Positions 33,148 through 41,784 of a stretch of DNA of 55,810 nt are shown here, piece after piece. The position numbers and the translations under genes are program-made. How positions within the stretch are numbered: the stretch's first letter is position 1; each line of letters opens with the position of its first letter. The stretch lies in assembly GCA_964383535.1 (NCBI GenBank), contig CAYLHS010000004.1:1-55810 (forward strand), in the 5' to 3' direction. Below the pieces are notes generated by a model. It did no database searches. It was not told where the DNA came from and saw only the letters and a program-made list of their open reading frames with translations. Origin of the DNA: CAYLHS01 sp964383535. Lineage in GTDB: Bacteria > Actinomycetota > Acidimicrobiia > Spongiisociales > UBA4744.

Positions 33148-34878
33148 ATGAGACGTCGATTTTGGGTCGTCGCCCTGATCGCCGCGTTTGCGTTGATCGC
33201 AGCCGCGTGCGGGGGAACTTCGACGACCACGACGGAGGCCACGACGACGACGGCGGCTACCACGACGACGGCCGGTTCCGGCACGACGCAAGCCACGACG
33301 ACGACGGAGGCGATGACACAGAAGACCATCATCATCGGCACCACCGATACGATTGCCAGCCTCGACCCGGCGGACGCGTACGCGACGCGGGACTGGGAGC
33401 TGATCAAGAACACCGGTGAGGGGCTGTACAAGTGGGCCCCGGGGTCGGCCTCCGACCTCGAGCCAGGCCTCGCGACCGACTTCCCGGTTGTCTCAGACGA
33501 CGGGCTGACCTATACGGTCACACTGAAGGACGGGGTCAAGTTCGGTGATGGAACCGATCTCACGGCGCCTGTCTACGCCGATTCGATCAACCGTCTTCTG
33601 ACCATCGGTCCCGACTGCCCGAACGGAGTTGCCAACGCGCTTGCCACTCCGTATCTGGACAGTGTGGAGGCGACGGACGACCACACGCTGGTCTTCCACC
33701 TGACACAGGCAGCCTCCTACTTCCTTCAGATCCTGGCAACTGCACCGTATTATCCGGCCGATCCGAACATCTTCCCCGCTGACCAGTGCGTGTTGTTCCC
33801 GGATGCTCCCGTGTATGGAGTCGGTCCGTGGGTCATCACCCAGTACACGCAGCAGGAGCAGGTCGTTCTCGAGCCGAACCCCTACTACGAAGGCGACTTC
33901 AAGCCGCAAGTCGATCAGATCATCGTGAAGTACTACAGCGACCCGCAGACGATGGCGCTGGCGCTTCAGAACGGTGAGATCGATATCGCGTGGAGGTTCC
34001 TGGGATCAGAGTTGGTCCAGCAGCTCGAGGATGTGCAAGACGTCACGGTCGGCACCATCAACGGTGGTTCGATTCGCTACTTGATCTTGAACCACACGAT
34101 GGCGCCGTTCGACGACGACAACGTGCGGAAGGCAGTGGCGTCGATCATCGACAGAGACGAGATCGCAGACCAGGTCTTCAGTGGACAGGTCACGCCGCTG
34201 TACTCGCAGGTGCCTCCGGGCTTCCTGGGAGCGAACGAGGCATTCGACACGACGTACCAGTCACCGAACATGGCGGCGGCTCAGCAGTACCTGACGGATG
34301 CCGGCTACAGCACCTCCAATCCTTTGGAGTTGGATCTGTACTACCCGCCTGAGCACTACGGCACGACGACCGCCGACTGGATGCAGGTCATCAAGCAGGA
34401 GCTCGAGTCGACCGGCATGATCAATGTCACGCTCAACTCGGTGGAGTGGAGCACCTATGTGACTGCGCTCACCGGTGGTGATGCGTATTCGGCGGGTGTG
34501 CTCGGATGGTTCTTCGACTATCCGGACCCGTCCAACTACCTCGAGCCGTTCGTGTACAACGGCGGCGAAGGCACCAACGTGACGAAGGCTGCCGAGGGCA
34601 ACTCCTTCGGTGTCGGGATCGACGACAAGTCGCAACAGCTGGTGGACCTGTTGGTCCAGGCCGCGACGGAGACCGATCAGTCGGTGCGTGCCGACCTCTA
34701 TGGTCAGGCGCAGGACGTCTACGCCGACCTCGTGGTGACGTTGCCGTTGTTCTTCGAGCCGGAGCATGTCGTGTACGCGAGCTACATCCATGGCGATCCC
34801 ATGTATGACTCGCCTGACACGCTCAACATCGGTCCGACGATCGAGTTCAACTACTCGACACTCACGACCGACAAATAG
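33148..34878 (+). CDS. Peptide/solute ABC transporter substrate-binding lipoprotein
   Basis: A 576-residue family 5 solute-binding protein. The lipoprotein signal ends at LIAAAC, followed by a Thr-rich anchor of about 35 residues typical of this group; SBP_bac_5 features include LEPGLATDFPVVSDDGLTY, TVTLKDGVKFGDG and YGVGPWVITQY. GGAGGAGAG directly precedes the ATG. Ligand: probably di- or oligopeptides, but other solutes (nickel complexes, sugars) use this family. It heads a five-gene transporter cluster. Confidence 0.92.
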   Translation: MRRRFWVVALIAAFALIAAACGGTSTTTTEATTTTAATTTTAGSGTTQATTTTEAMTQKTIIIGTTDTIASLDPADAYATRDWELIKNTGEGLYKWAPGSASDLEPGLATDFPVVSDDGLTYTVTLKDGVKFGDGTDLTAPVYADSINRLLTIGPDCPNGVANALATPYLDSVEATDDHTLVFHLTQAASYFLQILATAPYYPADPNIFPADQCVLFPDAPVYGVGPWVITQYTQQEQVVLEPNPYYEGDFKPQVDQIIVKYYSDPQTMALALQNGEIDIAWRFLGSELVQQLEDVQDVTVGTINGGSIRYLILNHTMAPFDDDNVRKAVASIIDRDEIADQVFSGQVTPLYSQVPPGFLGANEAFDTTYQSPNMAAAQQYLTDAGYSTSNPLELDLYYPPEHYGTTTADWMQVIKQELESTGMINVTLNSVEWSTYVTALTGGDAYSAGVLGWFFDYPDPSNYLEPFVYNGGEGTNVTKAAEGNSFGVGIDDKSQQLVDLLVQAATETDQSVRADLYGQAQDVYADLVVTLPLFFEPEHVVYASYIHGDPMYDSPDTLNIGPTIEFNYSTLTTDK

Positions 34879-34885
34879 CGGACAC

Positions 34886-34917
34886 GCAGGGGTGGGTTCT
34901 TCGGAACCCGCCCCTGC
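34886..34917 (+). terminator. 14-bp hairpin with TTCG loop between binding protein and permease
   Basis: GCAGGGGTGGGTTC pairs with GAACCCGCCCCTGC (one T-G wobble) around TTCG. No U-tract follows, so it probably acts as a partial terminator or mRNA stabiliser that raises binding-protein levels over permeases. Confidence 0.7.
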
Positions 34918-34934
34918 GCTACCCTCGATCAAAC

Positions 34935-36032
34935 ATGTCCCCTCTTTCGATCATCTTTTTGATCATTGGAGTTCCCGCAGCGCTGGGACTCGTCTACATC
35001 TTTGTCAAGGGAAGCGCGGGACTTCGTCGATACATCCTGACTCGTATCGCCCTCACGCTGCCAATGGTGTTCATTCTTGCGAGCCTCGTCTTCTTCGTGC
35101 TCAGAGTCATCCCGGGCGATCCGGTCAGCTCGGCGTTGGGACCCAAAGGGAGTCCGGAGACGATCGCTCGGCTCAATGAGCAGCTCGGTCTCAACGACCC
35201 GCTGCTCGTGCAGTACGGCCGATTTCTCGGCAGCGTCATCACGCTCGACTTCGGGAATTCCCTCACCGGCGCACACCGTCCGATTGTCGACGAGATGAGC
35301 GAGCGGTTCCCGGCGACACTCGAGTTGGTCATTCCCGCTGCCATCCTCTCGTTGACCATCGGTGTGTTCGGAGGGGCTTTCGCGGCGTCACGACGAAGGC
35401 GGACGGCCGATTACTCGCTGCGTCTCTACTCGGTCATCATCTACTCGCTGCCGATCTTCTGGCTGGGCCTCATGCTCCAGTTGTTGTTCGGAGTCAAGCT
35501 CGGGTGGTTACCGATCGCCGGGAGAATCGATGCCGTGGTGGGAACCACGCTGCACCACATCACCAACATCTACAGCGTCGATGCGCTACTCACGGGGAAC
35601 TGGGCCGCGCTACGGTCCGTGCTCGCCCACCTCGTGCTACCCACATTGACCCTTGGCCTGATCCTCTCCGGGGTGTTCGTGAGGCTCACGAGGATCAATG
35701 TCATCGAGACGCTCCAGCAGGACTATGTCGAGGCCGCTCGTGCACGAGGGATACGCGAACGAGTGGTCATCTACAGCCACGCGCTGAAGAACGCCATGAT
35801 CCCTGTGATCACGTTGATTGGCCTCCAGGTGGCGATTCTGCTGGCCGGCGCCGTGCTGACCGAGACCGTCTTCTCATGGCCCGGCATGGGCAGGTATCTG
35901 GTGGAGCGGATCTCGAGCCGCGACTACACCGCCGTACAGAGCGTCATCACGATGTTCGCGCTGTTCGTCGCGTTGATCAGCCTCGCGGTCGACATCATCT
36001 ACTCGCTCGTGGACCCGCGGGTCCGGTACTGA
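34935..36032 (+). CDS. Peptide ABC transporter permease (DppB-type)
   Basis: A 365-residue permease with about six membrane segments. The N-terminal extension includes an extra membrane segment (SIIFLIIGVPAALGLVYIF) before the conserved RIALTLPMVFILASLVFFVL. GPKGSPETIARLNEQLGLNDP and the EAA loop (EAARARGIRERVVIYSHALKN) are typical of DppB. It pairs with the next gene, 3 nt downstream. Confidence 0.9.
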   Translation: MSPLSIIFLIIGVPAALGLVYIFVKGSAGLRRYILTRIALTLPMVFILASLVFFVLRVIPGDPVSSALGPKGSPETIARLNEQLGLNDPLLVQYGRFLGSVITLDFGNSLTGAHRPIVDEMSERFPATLELVIPAAILSLTIGVFGGAFAASRRRRTADYSLRLYSVIIYSLPIFWLGLMLQLLFGVKLGWLPIAGRIDAVVGTTLHHITNIYSVDALLTGNWAALRSVLAHLVLPTLTLGLILSGVFVRLTRINVIETLQQDYVEAARARGIRERVVIYSHALKNAMIPVITLIGLQVAILLAGAVLTETVFSWPGMGRYLVERISSRDYTAVQSVITMFALFVALISLAVDIIYSLVDPRVRY

Positions 36033-36035
36033 GCC

Positions 36036-37298
36036 ATGGCTCTTCAGACTCCCACCTCCCACGAACAAGAGTGGCGCGAAGACCTTCAGAGAGTCGGGTT
36101 CGTCAGGAAGCTGCTCGCAGGTAGACGCTGGTATGGCACCGACTGGTGGCTGGTCGCGATCTCGGCCGTGATGGTGTTGGGCTTCATCATCCTTGCGTTG
36201 TTCCCCTCGTTGTTTGCTCCCTACTCTCCTGACGCGCAGGCAGGACCGCGGTTCCTGGCGCCGGGGGCGAGTCCCGACGTACCCGTCCTGGTGTCGTTGG
36301 CCTCGTCGAGCATCAGCGGGCTTTCGGACCTGGAGGTTCCAGCGGGCGATCCACGACCGTCCGTTGGCGTCGTGAGAGGCGTCCCCACCGCGCAGGCGCT
36401 CAATGATCAGGCGCAGGCACTGAATGATGAGCTCAGCGGAACCGGCATGGAATTGAGACCTCGCATTGCTCGATTCGATACGCTGGAGGAAACTCTCCAA
36501 GCAGTCGCCGATGGAACGGTGCTTGCTGCCGTGGTCCAGTCCACCGAGTACGAGCAAGTGGCAGGGGACTACCCAACCGTGGCCGAGGGCGAGAGTATCA
36601 CCGGCGGTGTCTCCTCTGAAGGCGGATTCATTCTTGGCACGAACCAGATCGGTCAGGATGTGTTCAGCCGCCTGATCTGGGGCACCCGCATCGCCTTACT
36701 GATCGGGTTCAGCGCTTCGATCATCGCCCTGGTTCTCGGCGTGCCGCTCGGTCTCCTGGCCGGCTTCAGGGGAGGCAAACTCGATCGGATCCTGAGCGTC
36801 GTAATGGACAGCCTGTACGCATTCCCCGGACTGATCCTGGCGATCTCGATCACCGCGGTACTGGGGCCTAGCGTGCTGAACGTGATCGTGGCGATCGCGG
36901 TCCTGTACATACCGACGTACTACCGGATCGTCAGGGGTCAGACGTTGTCGGTGAAGGAAGAGCTGTACATCGAGGCGGCGAAGTCGATCGGAGCTCGTTC
37001 GAGTGAGATCCTTCGCAAATACATCTATCCCAACGTGATCCCCTCGGTTGCGATCATCTTCTCGGTCAACGTCGCCGACGCGATCCTCACTGGTGCGGGC
37101 CTGAGCTTCCTCGGCCTTGGCCTGCCGCCGGACACCGCCGACTGGGGAATCGACCTGGCCCGAGGCCAGGGGTTCATCCAGACCGCCTGGTGGTTGATCA
37201 CGTTTCCCGGTCTCGCCATCATGTTGGTTGTGCTGGCCTTCACGATGATGGGCGAGGGTTTGATGGAGATCTTTAACCCGAAGTTGCGGCAGCAGTGA
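36036..37298 (+). CDS. Peptide ABC transporter permease (DppC-type) with a large extracytoplasmic insertion
   Basis: A 420-residue permease. After the first membrane segment (about 47-68) there is an insertion of roughly 130 residues (to about 200) before the usual GTNQIGQDVFSRLIWGTRIAL. The insert contains PSVGVVRGVPTAQALNDQ and TLEETLQAVADGTVLAAVVQ, which read like part of a family 3 solute-binding fold (strand, helix, and a 'loop with A-V-V-Q' edge). The rest (EAAKSIGARSSEILRKYIYP; VNVADAILTGAGLSFLGLG) is normal DppC. The stop and next start overlap as TGATG. Confidence 0.88.
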   Translation: MALQTPTSHEQEWREDLQRVGFVRKLLAGRRWYGTDWWLVAISAVMVLGFIILALFPSLFAPYSPDAQAGPRFLAPGASPDVPVLVSLASSSISGLSDLEVPAGDPRPSVGVVRGVPTAQALNDQAQALNDELSGTGMELRPRIARFDTLEETLQAVADGTVLAAVVQSTEYEQVAGDYPTVAEGESITGGVSSEGGFILGTNQIGQDVFSRLIWGTRIALLIGFSASIIALVLGVPLGLLAGFRGGKLDRILSVVMDSLYAFPGLILAISITAVLGPSVLNVIVAIAVLYIPTYYRIVRGQTLSVKEELYIEAAKSIGARSSEILRKYIYPNVIPSVAIIFSVNVADAILTGAGLSFLGLGLPPDTADWGIDLARGQGFIQTAWWLITFPGLAIMLVVLAFTMMGEGLMEIFNPKLRQQ

Positions 37299-38281
37299 TG
37301 GAAGACGTTCTGTACTCCGTTCGCGGCCTCAACGTCCGATATGCGACGCGGTCGGGGGATGTCCACGCCGTCGACGACGTGTCACTAGACATCAGGCGTG
37401 GTGAGATCCTCGGGCTTGTTGGTGAGTCAGGGTGTGGCAAGTCGACGTTCGGCAAGGCCATCATGCGGATGATCAGGACGCCTGGCCGGATCGACAGCGG
37501 AGAGCTTTGGTTCGACGGTGCCGATCTCATGACCTACTCCGAGAAGCAGATGCAGTCGGTACGTGGTGGTGCGATCGGGATGGTGTTCCAGGATCCGATG
37601 ACATCGCTGAACCCCGTTCAGCGGGTCGTCGAGCACCTCACCGAGACGATCAGAACCCATGAGCCGAAGGTGTCGGAGCTGGCCGCAATCGCGAGAGCCG
37701 AGGAGCTGGTCGAGAAGCTGGGGATTCGGCGGGAACGACTCGACGACTATCCGCACCAGCTGTCGGGTGGCATGCGCCAGCGGGTCATGATTTCGCTTGC
37801 GCTGGCCCTGCGCACGAAGCTGGTGATCGCCGACGAACCGACGACATCGCTCGACGTGATCGTTGAGGCGAAGTTCCTCGATCTGTTGCGCGAGCTGCGC
37901 GATGAGTTCGATCTGACGATCCTGATGATTACCCACAACATCGGGGTCGTCGCCGAGGTGGCCGATCGTGTCGCCGTGATGTACGCAGGACGGATGGTCG
38001 AGATCGGGGACGTCTACGGTGTCTTTGCCAGGCCGAAGCACCCGTACACGGTGGGTCTGTTGAACTCGGTCCCGAACATCGACCTGGCAGCGCACGACCT
38101 CTACAAGATGGAGGGAACGCCGCCAAACCTCCTCAGCCCGCCGAGTGGCTGTCCGTTCCACCCCCGCTGCCCGCGGGTGATGGATGTCTGTGCCGTCGAG
38201 ATCCCGGTGTTGCAGGAGGTGGTTCCTGGGCAGGCGACAGCATGCTGGCTCTACGACCAGGTGGGAGTGACCGGTGGTTGA
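37298..38281 (+). CDS. Peptide ABC transporter ATPase (DppD-type)
   Basis: A 327-residue ATPase: Walker A GESGCGKST (about 43), signature LSGGMRQRV, Walker B LVIADEPTTSLD and the switch His in MITHNIG. The C-terminal oligopeptide-transporter motif includes FHPRCPRVMDVC, whose Cys-rich region can hold an iron-sulfur cluster in this family. The ATG overlaps the previous stop by 1 nt. Confidence 0.92.
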   Translation: MEDVLYSVRGLNVRYATRSGDVHAVDDVSLDIRRGEILGLVGESGCGKSTFGKAIMRMIRTPGRIDSGELWFDGADLMTYSEKQMQSVRGGAIGMVFQDPMTSLNPVQRVVEHLTETIRTHEPKVSELAAIARAEELVEKLGIRRERLDDYPHQLSGGMRQRVMISLALALRTKLVIADEPTTSLDVIVEAKFLDLLRELRDEFDLTILMITHNIGVVAEVADRVAVMYAGRMVEIGDVYGVFARPKHPYTVGLLNSVPNIDLAAHDLYKMEGTPPNLLSPPSGCPFHPRCPRVMDVCAVEIPVLQEVVPGQATACWLYDQVGVTGG

Positions 38282-39302
38282 GAACCTCGTCGAAGTCGTC
38301 GGCCTGAGGAAGTGGTTCCCGGTCGCTCAGGGGTTCGTCGCGAGTCTCACCGGCGTGCCGAAGGAGTATGTGCGCGCCGTGGACGGTGTGACGTTCGACA
38401 TTCGCAAGGGAGAGGTCTTCGGACTGGCGGGCGAGTCGGGCTCGGGCAAGTCGACCGTCGGGCGGCTCGTGCTTCGCTTGCTGGACCCGACGGACGGCAA
38501 GGTCGTGTTCGATGGGGTCGATCTCGTATCGCTGTCGCCGGAAGAGATGCGCACGCTCCGACATCGAATGCAGGTGGTGTTCCAGGATCCGCTCGCGTCG
38601 CTGAACCCCCGGATGACGATCGGTGAAGCGATCGAGCATCCACTGAAGATCCACATGCCGCAGCTGTCGGGGGAGGATCGACACGCCCGCGTGCTCCAGA
38701 TGCTCGATCAGGTCGGAATGGTCCCGCCCGATTTCTTCTACGCGAAGTACCCCCATCAGATCAGTGGCGGTCAGCGGCAGCGGGTCGTGTTCGCGAGGGG
38801 AATGATCACGGCACCAGATCTGATCGTGGCCGACGAGCCGATCGCCATGGCGGATGTGAGCGTGCGGGCGCTTCTTCTCGATCTCATGATGCAGCTCAAG
38901 GACGAATTCGACCTCACCTACCTATTCATCACGCACGACCTCGCGACGGCGAAGTACGTGTGCGATCGCATCGCGGTCATGTACCTCGGCAGGATCGTGG
39001 AGATCGGACCTCTCGAGTCCGTGTACACCAATGCCCAACATCCCTACACAAGGGCACTGCTCGACGCCGTTCCGGTGCCCGATCCGAAGCACCGGCGCAC
39101 GGAGCCTCTGCCGGCGGGCGAGATCCCGAATCCGATCAACCCGCCACCCGGATGCAACTTCCATCCGAGATGTCCCATCGCCCAGGCGGGAATCTGTGAC
39201 GGGATGGAACCCGTCCTGCTCCCCGTGGACGGTGATTCGGAACACCTCGTGTCGTGTCACCTGAGGACCGGTGAGTTCCAGGACCTCGATCCGCTCCGCT
39301 AG
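38274..39302 (+). CDS. Peptide ABC transporter ATPase (DppF-type)
   Basis: A 342-residue ATPase: Walker A GESGSGKST, signature ISGGQRQRV and Walker B LIVADEPIAMADVS. The D-loop is AMAD rather than the common SALD, a variant also seen in other DppF-type proteins. The C-terminal Cys motif is NFHPRCPIAQAGIC. The GTG start overlaps DppD by 8 nt, and it partners with DppD as a heterodimer. Confidence 0.92.
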   Translation: MVENLVEVVGLRKWFPVAQGFVASLTGVPKEYVRAVDGVTFDIRKGEVFGLAGESGSGKSTVGRLVLRLLDPTDGKVVFDGVDLVSLSPEEMRTLRHRMQVVFQDPLASLNPRMTIGEAIEHPLKIHMPQLSGEDRHARVLQMLDQVGMVPPDFFYAKYPHQISGGQRQRVVFARGMITAPDLIVADEPIAMADVSVRALLLDLMMQLKDEFDLTYLFITHDLATAKYVCDRIAVMYLGRIVEIGPLESVYTNAQHPYTRALLDAVPVPDPKHRRTEPLPAGEIPNPINPPPGCNFHPRCPIAQAGICDGMEPVLLPVDGDSEHLVSCHLRTGEFQDLDPLR

Positions 39303-39859
39303 AGCGGGCGTCCCGTCACGTCGATCCAGTCCTCCATGTCGACGCCGAGGCCCGTGGCTATCCGGTTGATGTAGTTGAAGTATGCAACGATCTGGGTGGT
39401 CAGAGAGATCGCCTCGTCACTCCATCCCATCCCGCGCAGCTCGTCGATATCGGTTGCAGCAATGTCCGACTGGGCGCGGGTGAGCCGCTCGGCGTGTGCG
39501 AGTAGCCCCGAGATTGCCTCGTCGAGATCCGCTGTTCTCCAGTCGAGCGCGAATCTGTCAATCATCTGCTGGTCGGCGACCTCGGCCCGGAGGTCGTGGA
39601 GATGGGCCTGGATTCAGTAGTGGCAGTCGTTCGTCTGTGAGGTCACAACCGCAAGCATCTCGCGCACCGACCTGTCCAGCGGGCCAGGGCCGTACATGAG
39701 CGTCACATACATCTGCATCGACGCCCTGAGGGCCTCGGGCGTTCTGCTCTGAATGGCGACGATGTTCCAGATGCGTCCCGCCCGCCGAAGCGCAGCATCG
39801 TACTCGCCGGCGAGGGTTCCCTCGGCGTCATCGGGCAGGACGAGATCGATGTGGGGCAT
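39299..39859 (-). CDS. AhpD-like peroxidase-related protein with in-frame TGA at the redox position (candidate selenoprotein)
   Basis: A 186-residue frame interrupted once, by TGA at 39616-39614. Before it: MPHIDLVLPDDAEGTLAGEY and onward to SQTNDCHY; after it: IQAHLHDLRAEVADQQM and onward to EDWIDVTGRPL. Normal family members (carboxymuconolactone decarboxylase/AhpD fold, peroxidase-related) have CxYC followed by an aliphatic residue and AH at this point; the TGA takes the place of the second Cys (residue 82; first Cys 79). Both parts carry conserved family sequence, including the typical helix DEAISLTTQIVAYFNYINRI. A hairpin fitting a bacterial SECIS lies 17 nt after the TGA. Without Sec insertion the product would be 81 residues and lose the C-terminal helices. 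A nonsense mutation or a base-call error is the alternative. Confidence 0.8.
39577..39596 (-). promoter_or_regulatory. Candidate bacterial SECIS hairpin
   Basis: In the transcript CGACCTC and GAGGTCG pair perfectly (7 bp) around a 6-nt loop CGGGCC. The hairpin begins 17 nt and its loop 24 nt after the TGA, within the roughly 16-37 nt range described for bacterial SECIS loops, and a G occurs in the first two loop bases. Confidence 0.55.
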
Positions 39860-40043
39860 GATGGACGACCCTAGCGGAGGCCACCGTGCTTGGCCGCCAG
39901 AGCCGCCCACTCGGTTGGATTCCTCACGGGAAGGGGTTCGAGCCGGTCCGGTTCCTGCACGACGACTCGTGTGCTCGCTCTTACCTCAGAGACCAAACGT
40001 CGCGTCTCGACGTGAAGTAAGGTCGCACCGTTTCGCGTGTCGG

Positions 40044-40754
40044 CTAGGCAAGTGGTCTCTCTGACGAGAGGAGCTCGACGTGGCCGGCCGATGCGTGCAG
40101 ATGGCGCGCGGTGAGGTCGGCAATATCCCTCCCCGCGGCTGACACATCATCCGACGCGGACTCGTGGTGGCCCTCGATGACGAAGAGCACGTGCTTGGAA
40201 TCGGAGCCCGCGGCGCTCTGGGCGCCCTGCCGCCAGCACCAGCGCCGAGCACATATGTCGCCTCGAGCATCGATGAAGACGACCTCGCCAGGCGCAGGAT
40301 GGCTCGGACCGTCGGTTCCGATGCCATAAAACACCTCGGCTCCCGATGCGAAGCGCACGGTGATGGGTGGCGCTATTCGATCGAGATCGAACACTGCGAC
40401 GGGCAGCGAGTGACGGATCGACACGAGATTGCCGATGTCCACGAGAGGGTTGATCGATGGCACATCTCCCTGTTTTGCGAGCCGCCGGAGCAGCGACTCG
40501 ACCGCCGATCGGTGTTGGGTCGGCTTCACCCCGAATCGAGTGAATGCTCGCCGCCACGCCGCGATGGAGGCGATCTCGGCGATGGGTGTGCGATCGAGCC
40601 TCTGGGCGGTGGCCGACTGCTGGGCTCGATACTCGCTCACCAGGGCGGCAACATCGTCCGGGTCGCCAACGCGGACATCCACGACCGCCGCCCGAATTGT
40701 GGGGAATGCGTCGATGATCGCTTGGTCATACCCGAAGAACGGCTGGTCCGTCAT
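40044..40754 (-). CDS. B3/B4 tRNA-binding-domain protein
   Basis: A 236-residue protein with the B3/4 domain of phenylalanyl-tRNA synthetase beta: WRRAFTRFGVKPTQHRSAVE, then NPLVDIGNLVSIRHSLPVAVFD and PGEVVFIDARGDICARRWCW. Free-standing versions may edit mischarged tRNA or other amino-acyl compounds, but the role is not established. It lies alone between the candidate selenoprotein gene and the ROK kinase. Confidence 0.85.
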   Translation of the reverse strand: MTDQPFFGYDQAIIDAFPTIRAAVVDVRVGDPDDVAALVSEYRAQQSATAQRLDRTPIAEIASIAAWRRAFTRFGVKPTQHRSAVESLLRRLAKQGDVPSINPLVDIGNLVSIRHSLPVAVFDLDRIAPPITVRFASGAEVFYGIGTDGPSHPAPGEVVFIDARGDICARRWCWRQGAQSAAGSDSKHVLFVIEGHHESASDDVSAAGRDIADLTARHLHASAGHVELLSSERPLA

Positions 40755-40890
40755 GAGGTCTGATTCAAGCGAACCGGAGGGCAGGGGACAACAGGGAACA
40801 GGTTCGAGCCTTCAGTACTCATGCCGGCATTCGGCAGCTGCTTGCTGTCAGCTGTTCACTGCGAGCGCAGCAAGCTGTCACAATGCCCTC

Positions 40891-41784
40891 ATGCGGATCG
40901 GGATCGACCTCGGCGGCACGAAGATCGAGGGGATTCTGATCGAAGACGACGGTCGAGAGCTCGTCCGTCGCCGCATTCCGACACCCTCAGGTGACTACGA
41001 CGGGATCTTGAGGGCGATCGCGGAGCTGGTCGACACCCTGGAGGAGTCAGGAGCGGCGATATCGATTGGGATTGGACACCCCGGGGCGATTTCGCCTGCG
41101 ACCGGTCTGATGAAGAACTCCAACTCGACGGTGCTCAACGGACGCCCCTTCGACAAGGACCTCGGGGCAGCGTTGGGTCGACCGATGGCTGCTGCCAACG
41201 ATGCAGACTGTTTCACACTCTCCGAGGCGACCGATGGTACGGGAGCAGGGTTCGAGACCGTCTTCGGTGTGATCCTCGGCACGGGCGTCGGTGGGGGCCT
41301 GGTGGTTCGAGGGAGGTTGGTCCGGGGACCCAACGCGGTGACGGGCGAATGGGGACACAACCGACTTCCATGGGCTGCCGACAGCGAGCTGCCCGGACCG
41401 GCCTGCTACTGCGGACACCGAGGGTGCATCGAGACGTTTCTCTCCGGCCCTGGCTTGGAAACCGACTTCGAGCGAGTCACGGGGAGCCATGCGCGCAGCC
41501 CCGAGATCGTTGACCGAGCACGTGCGGGGAACCCTGCGGCGATATCTACGCTCGACCGGTACATGAGCCGGCTCGCCCGAGGTCTCGCGTCCGTCATCAA
41601 CGTCCTCGATCCGGATGTGGTCGTGCTCGGAGGGGGCCTGTCCAACATCGACGAGCTATACAACCGAGTCCCCGAGATGCTCGGGGAGTGGGTGTTCTCC
41701 GACAGCGTGATGACGAAGCTGCGGAGGGCGCGCCATGGTGACTCCAGCGGAGTCCGTGGCGCTGCATGGTTGGGGTCGATGTGA
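40891..41784 (+). CDS. ROK family sugar kinase
   Basis: A 297-residue ATP-dependent sugar kinase: phosphate loop IDLGGTKIEG, substrate region ANDADCFTLSEA, GEWGHN (sugar contact), Cys-rich zinc site CYCGHRGCIET and the second phosphate motif VVLGGGLSN. It resembles fructokinase/N-acetylhexosamine kinases; the sugar is not determined. A hairpin (GCTTGCTG/CAGCAAGC, 40840-40875) lies just upstream. The cytochrome gene starts within its stop codon. Confidence 0.88.
   Translation: MRIGIDLGGTKIEGILIEDDGRELVRRRIPTPSGDYDGILRAIAELVDTLEESGAAISIGIGHPGAISPATGLMKNSNSTVLNGRPFDKDLGAALGRPMAAANDADCFTLSEATDGTGAGFETVFGVILGTGVGGGLVVRGRLVRGPNAVTGEWGHNRLPWAADSELPGPACYCGHRGCIETFLSGPGLETDFERVTGSHARSPEIVDRARAGNPAAISTLDRYMSRLARGLASVINVLDPDVVVLGGGLSNIDELYNRVPEMLGEWVFSDSVMTKLRRARHGDSSGVRGAAWLGSM

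Noticed and set aside
39299..39565. The C-terminal half of the AhpD-like gene as an independent 88-residue protein
   Set aside because: Its ATG has no ribosome binding site, and the family sequence continues upstream to the TGA without interruption.
39900..40043. A possible tRNA or tRNA remnant (GGTTCGAGCC-like stretch)
   Set aside because: No acceptor, D or anticodon arms could be folded around it.
40840..40875. Inverted repeat GCTTGCTG/CAGCAAGC before the ROK kinase as an operator
   Set aside because: The 20-nt spacer and lack of a neighbouring regulator give no basis for a specific claim; it is mentioned only with the kinase.
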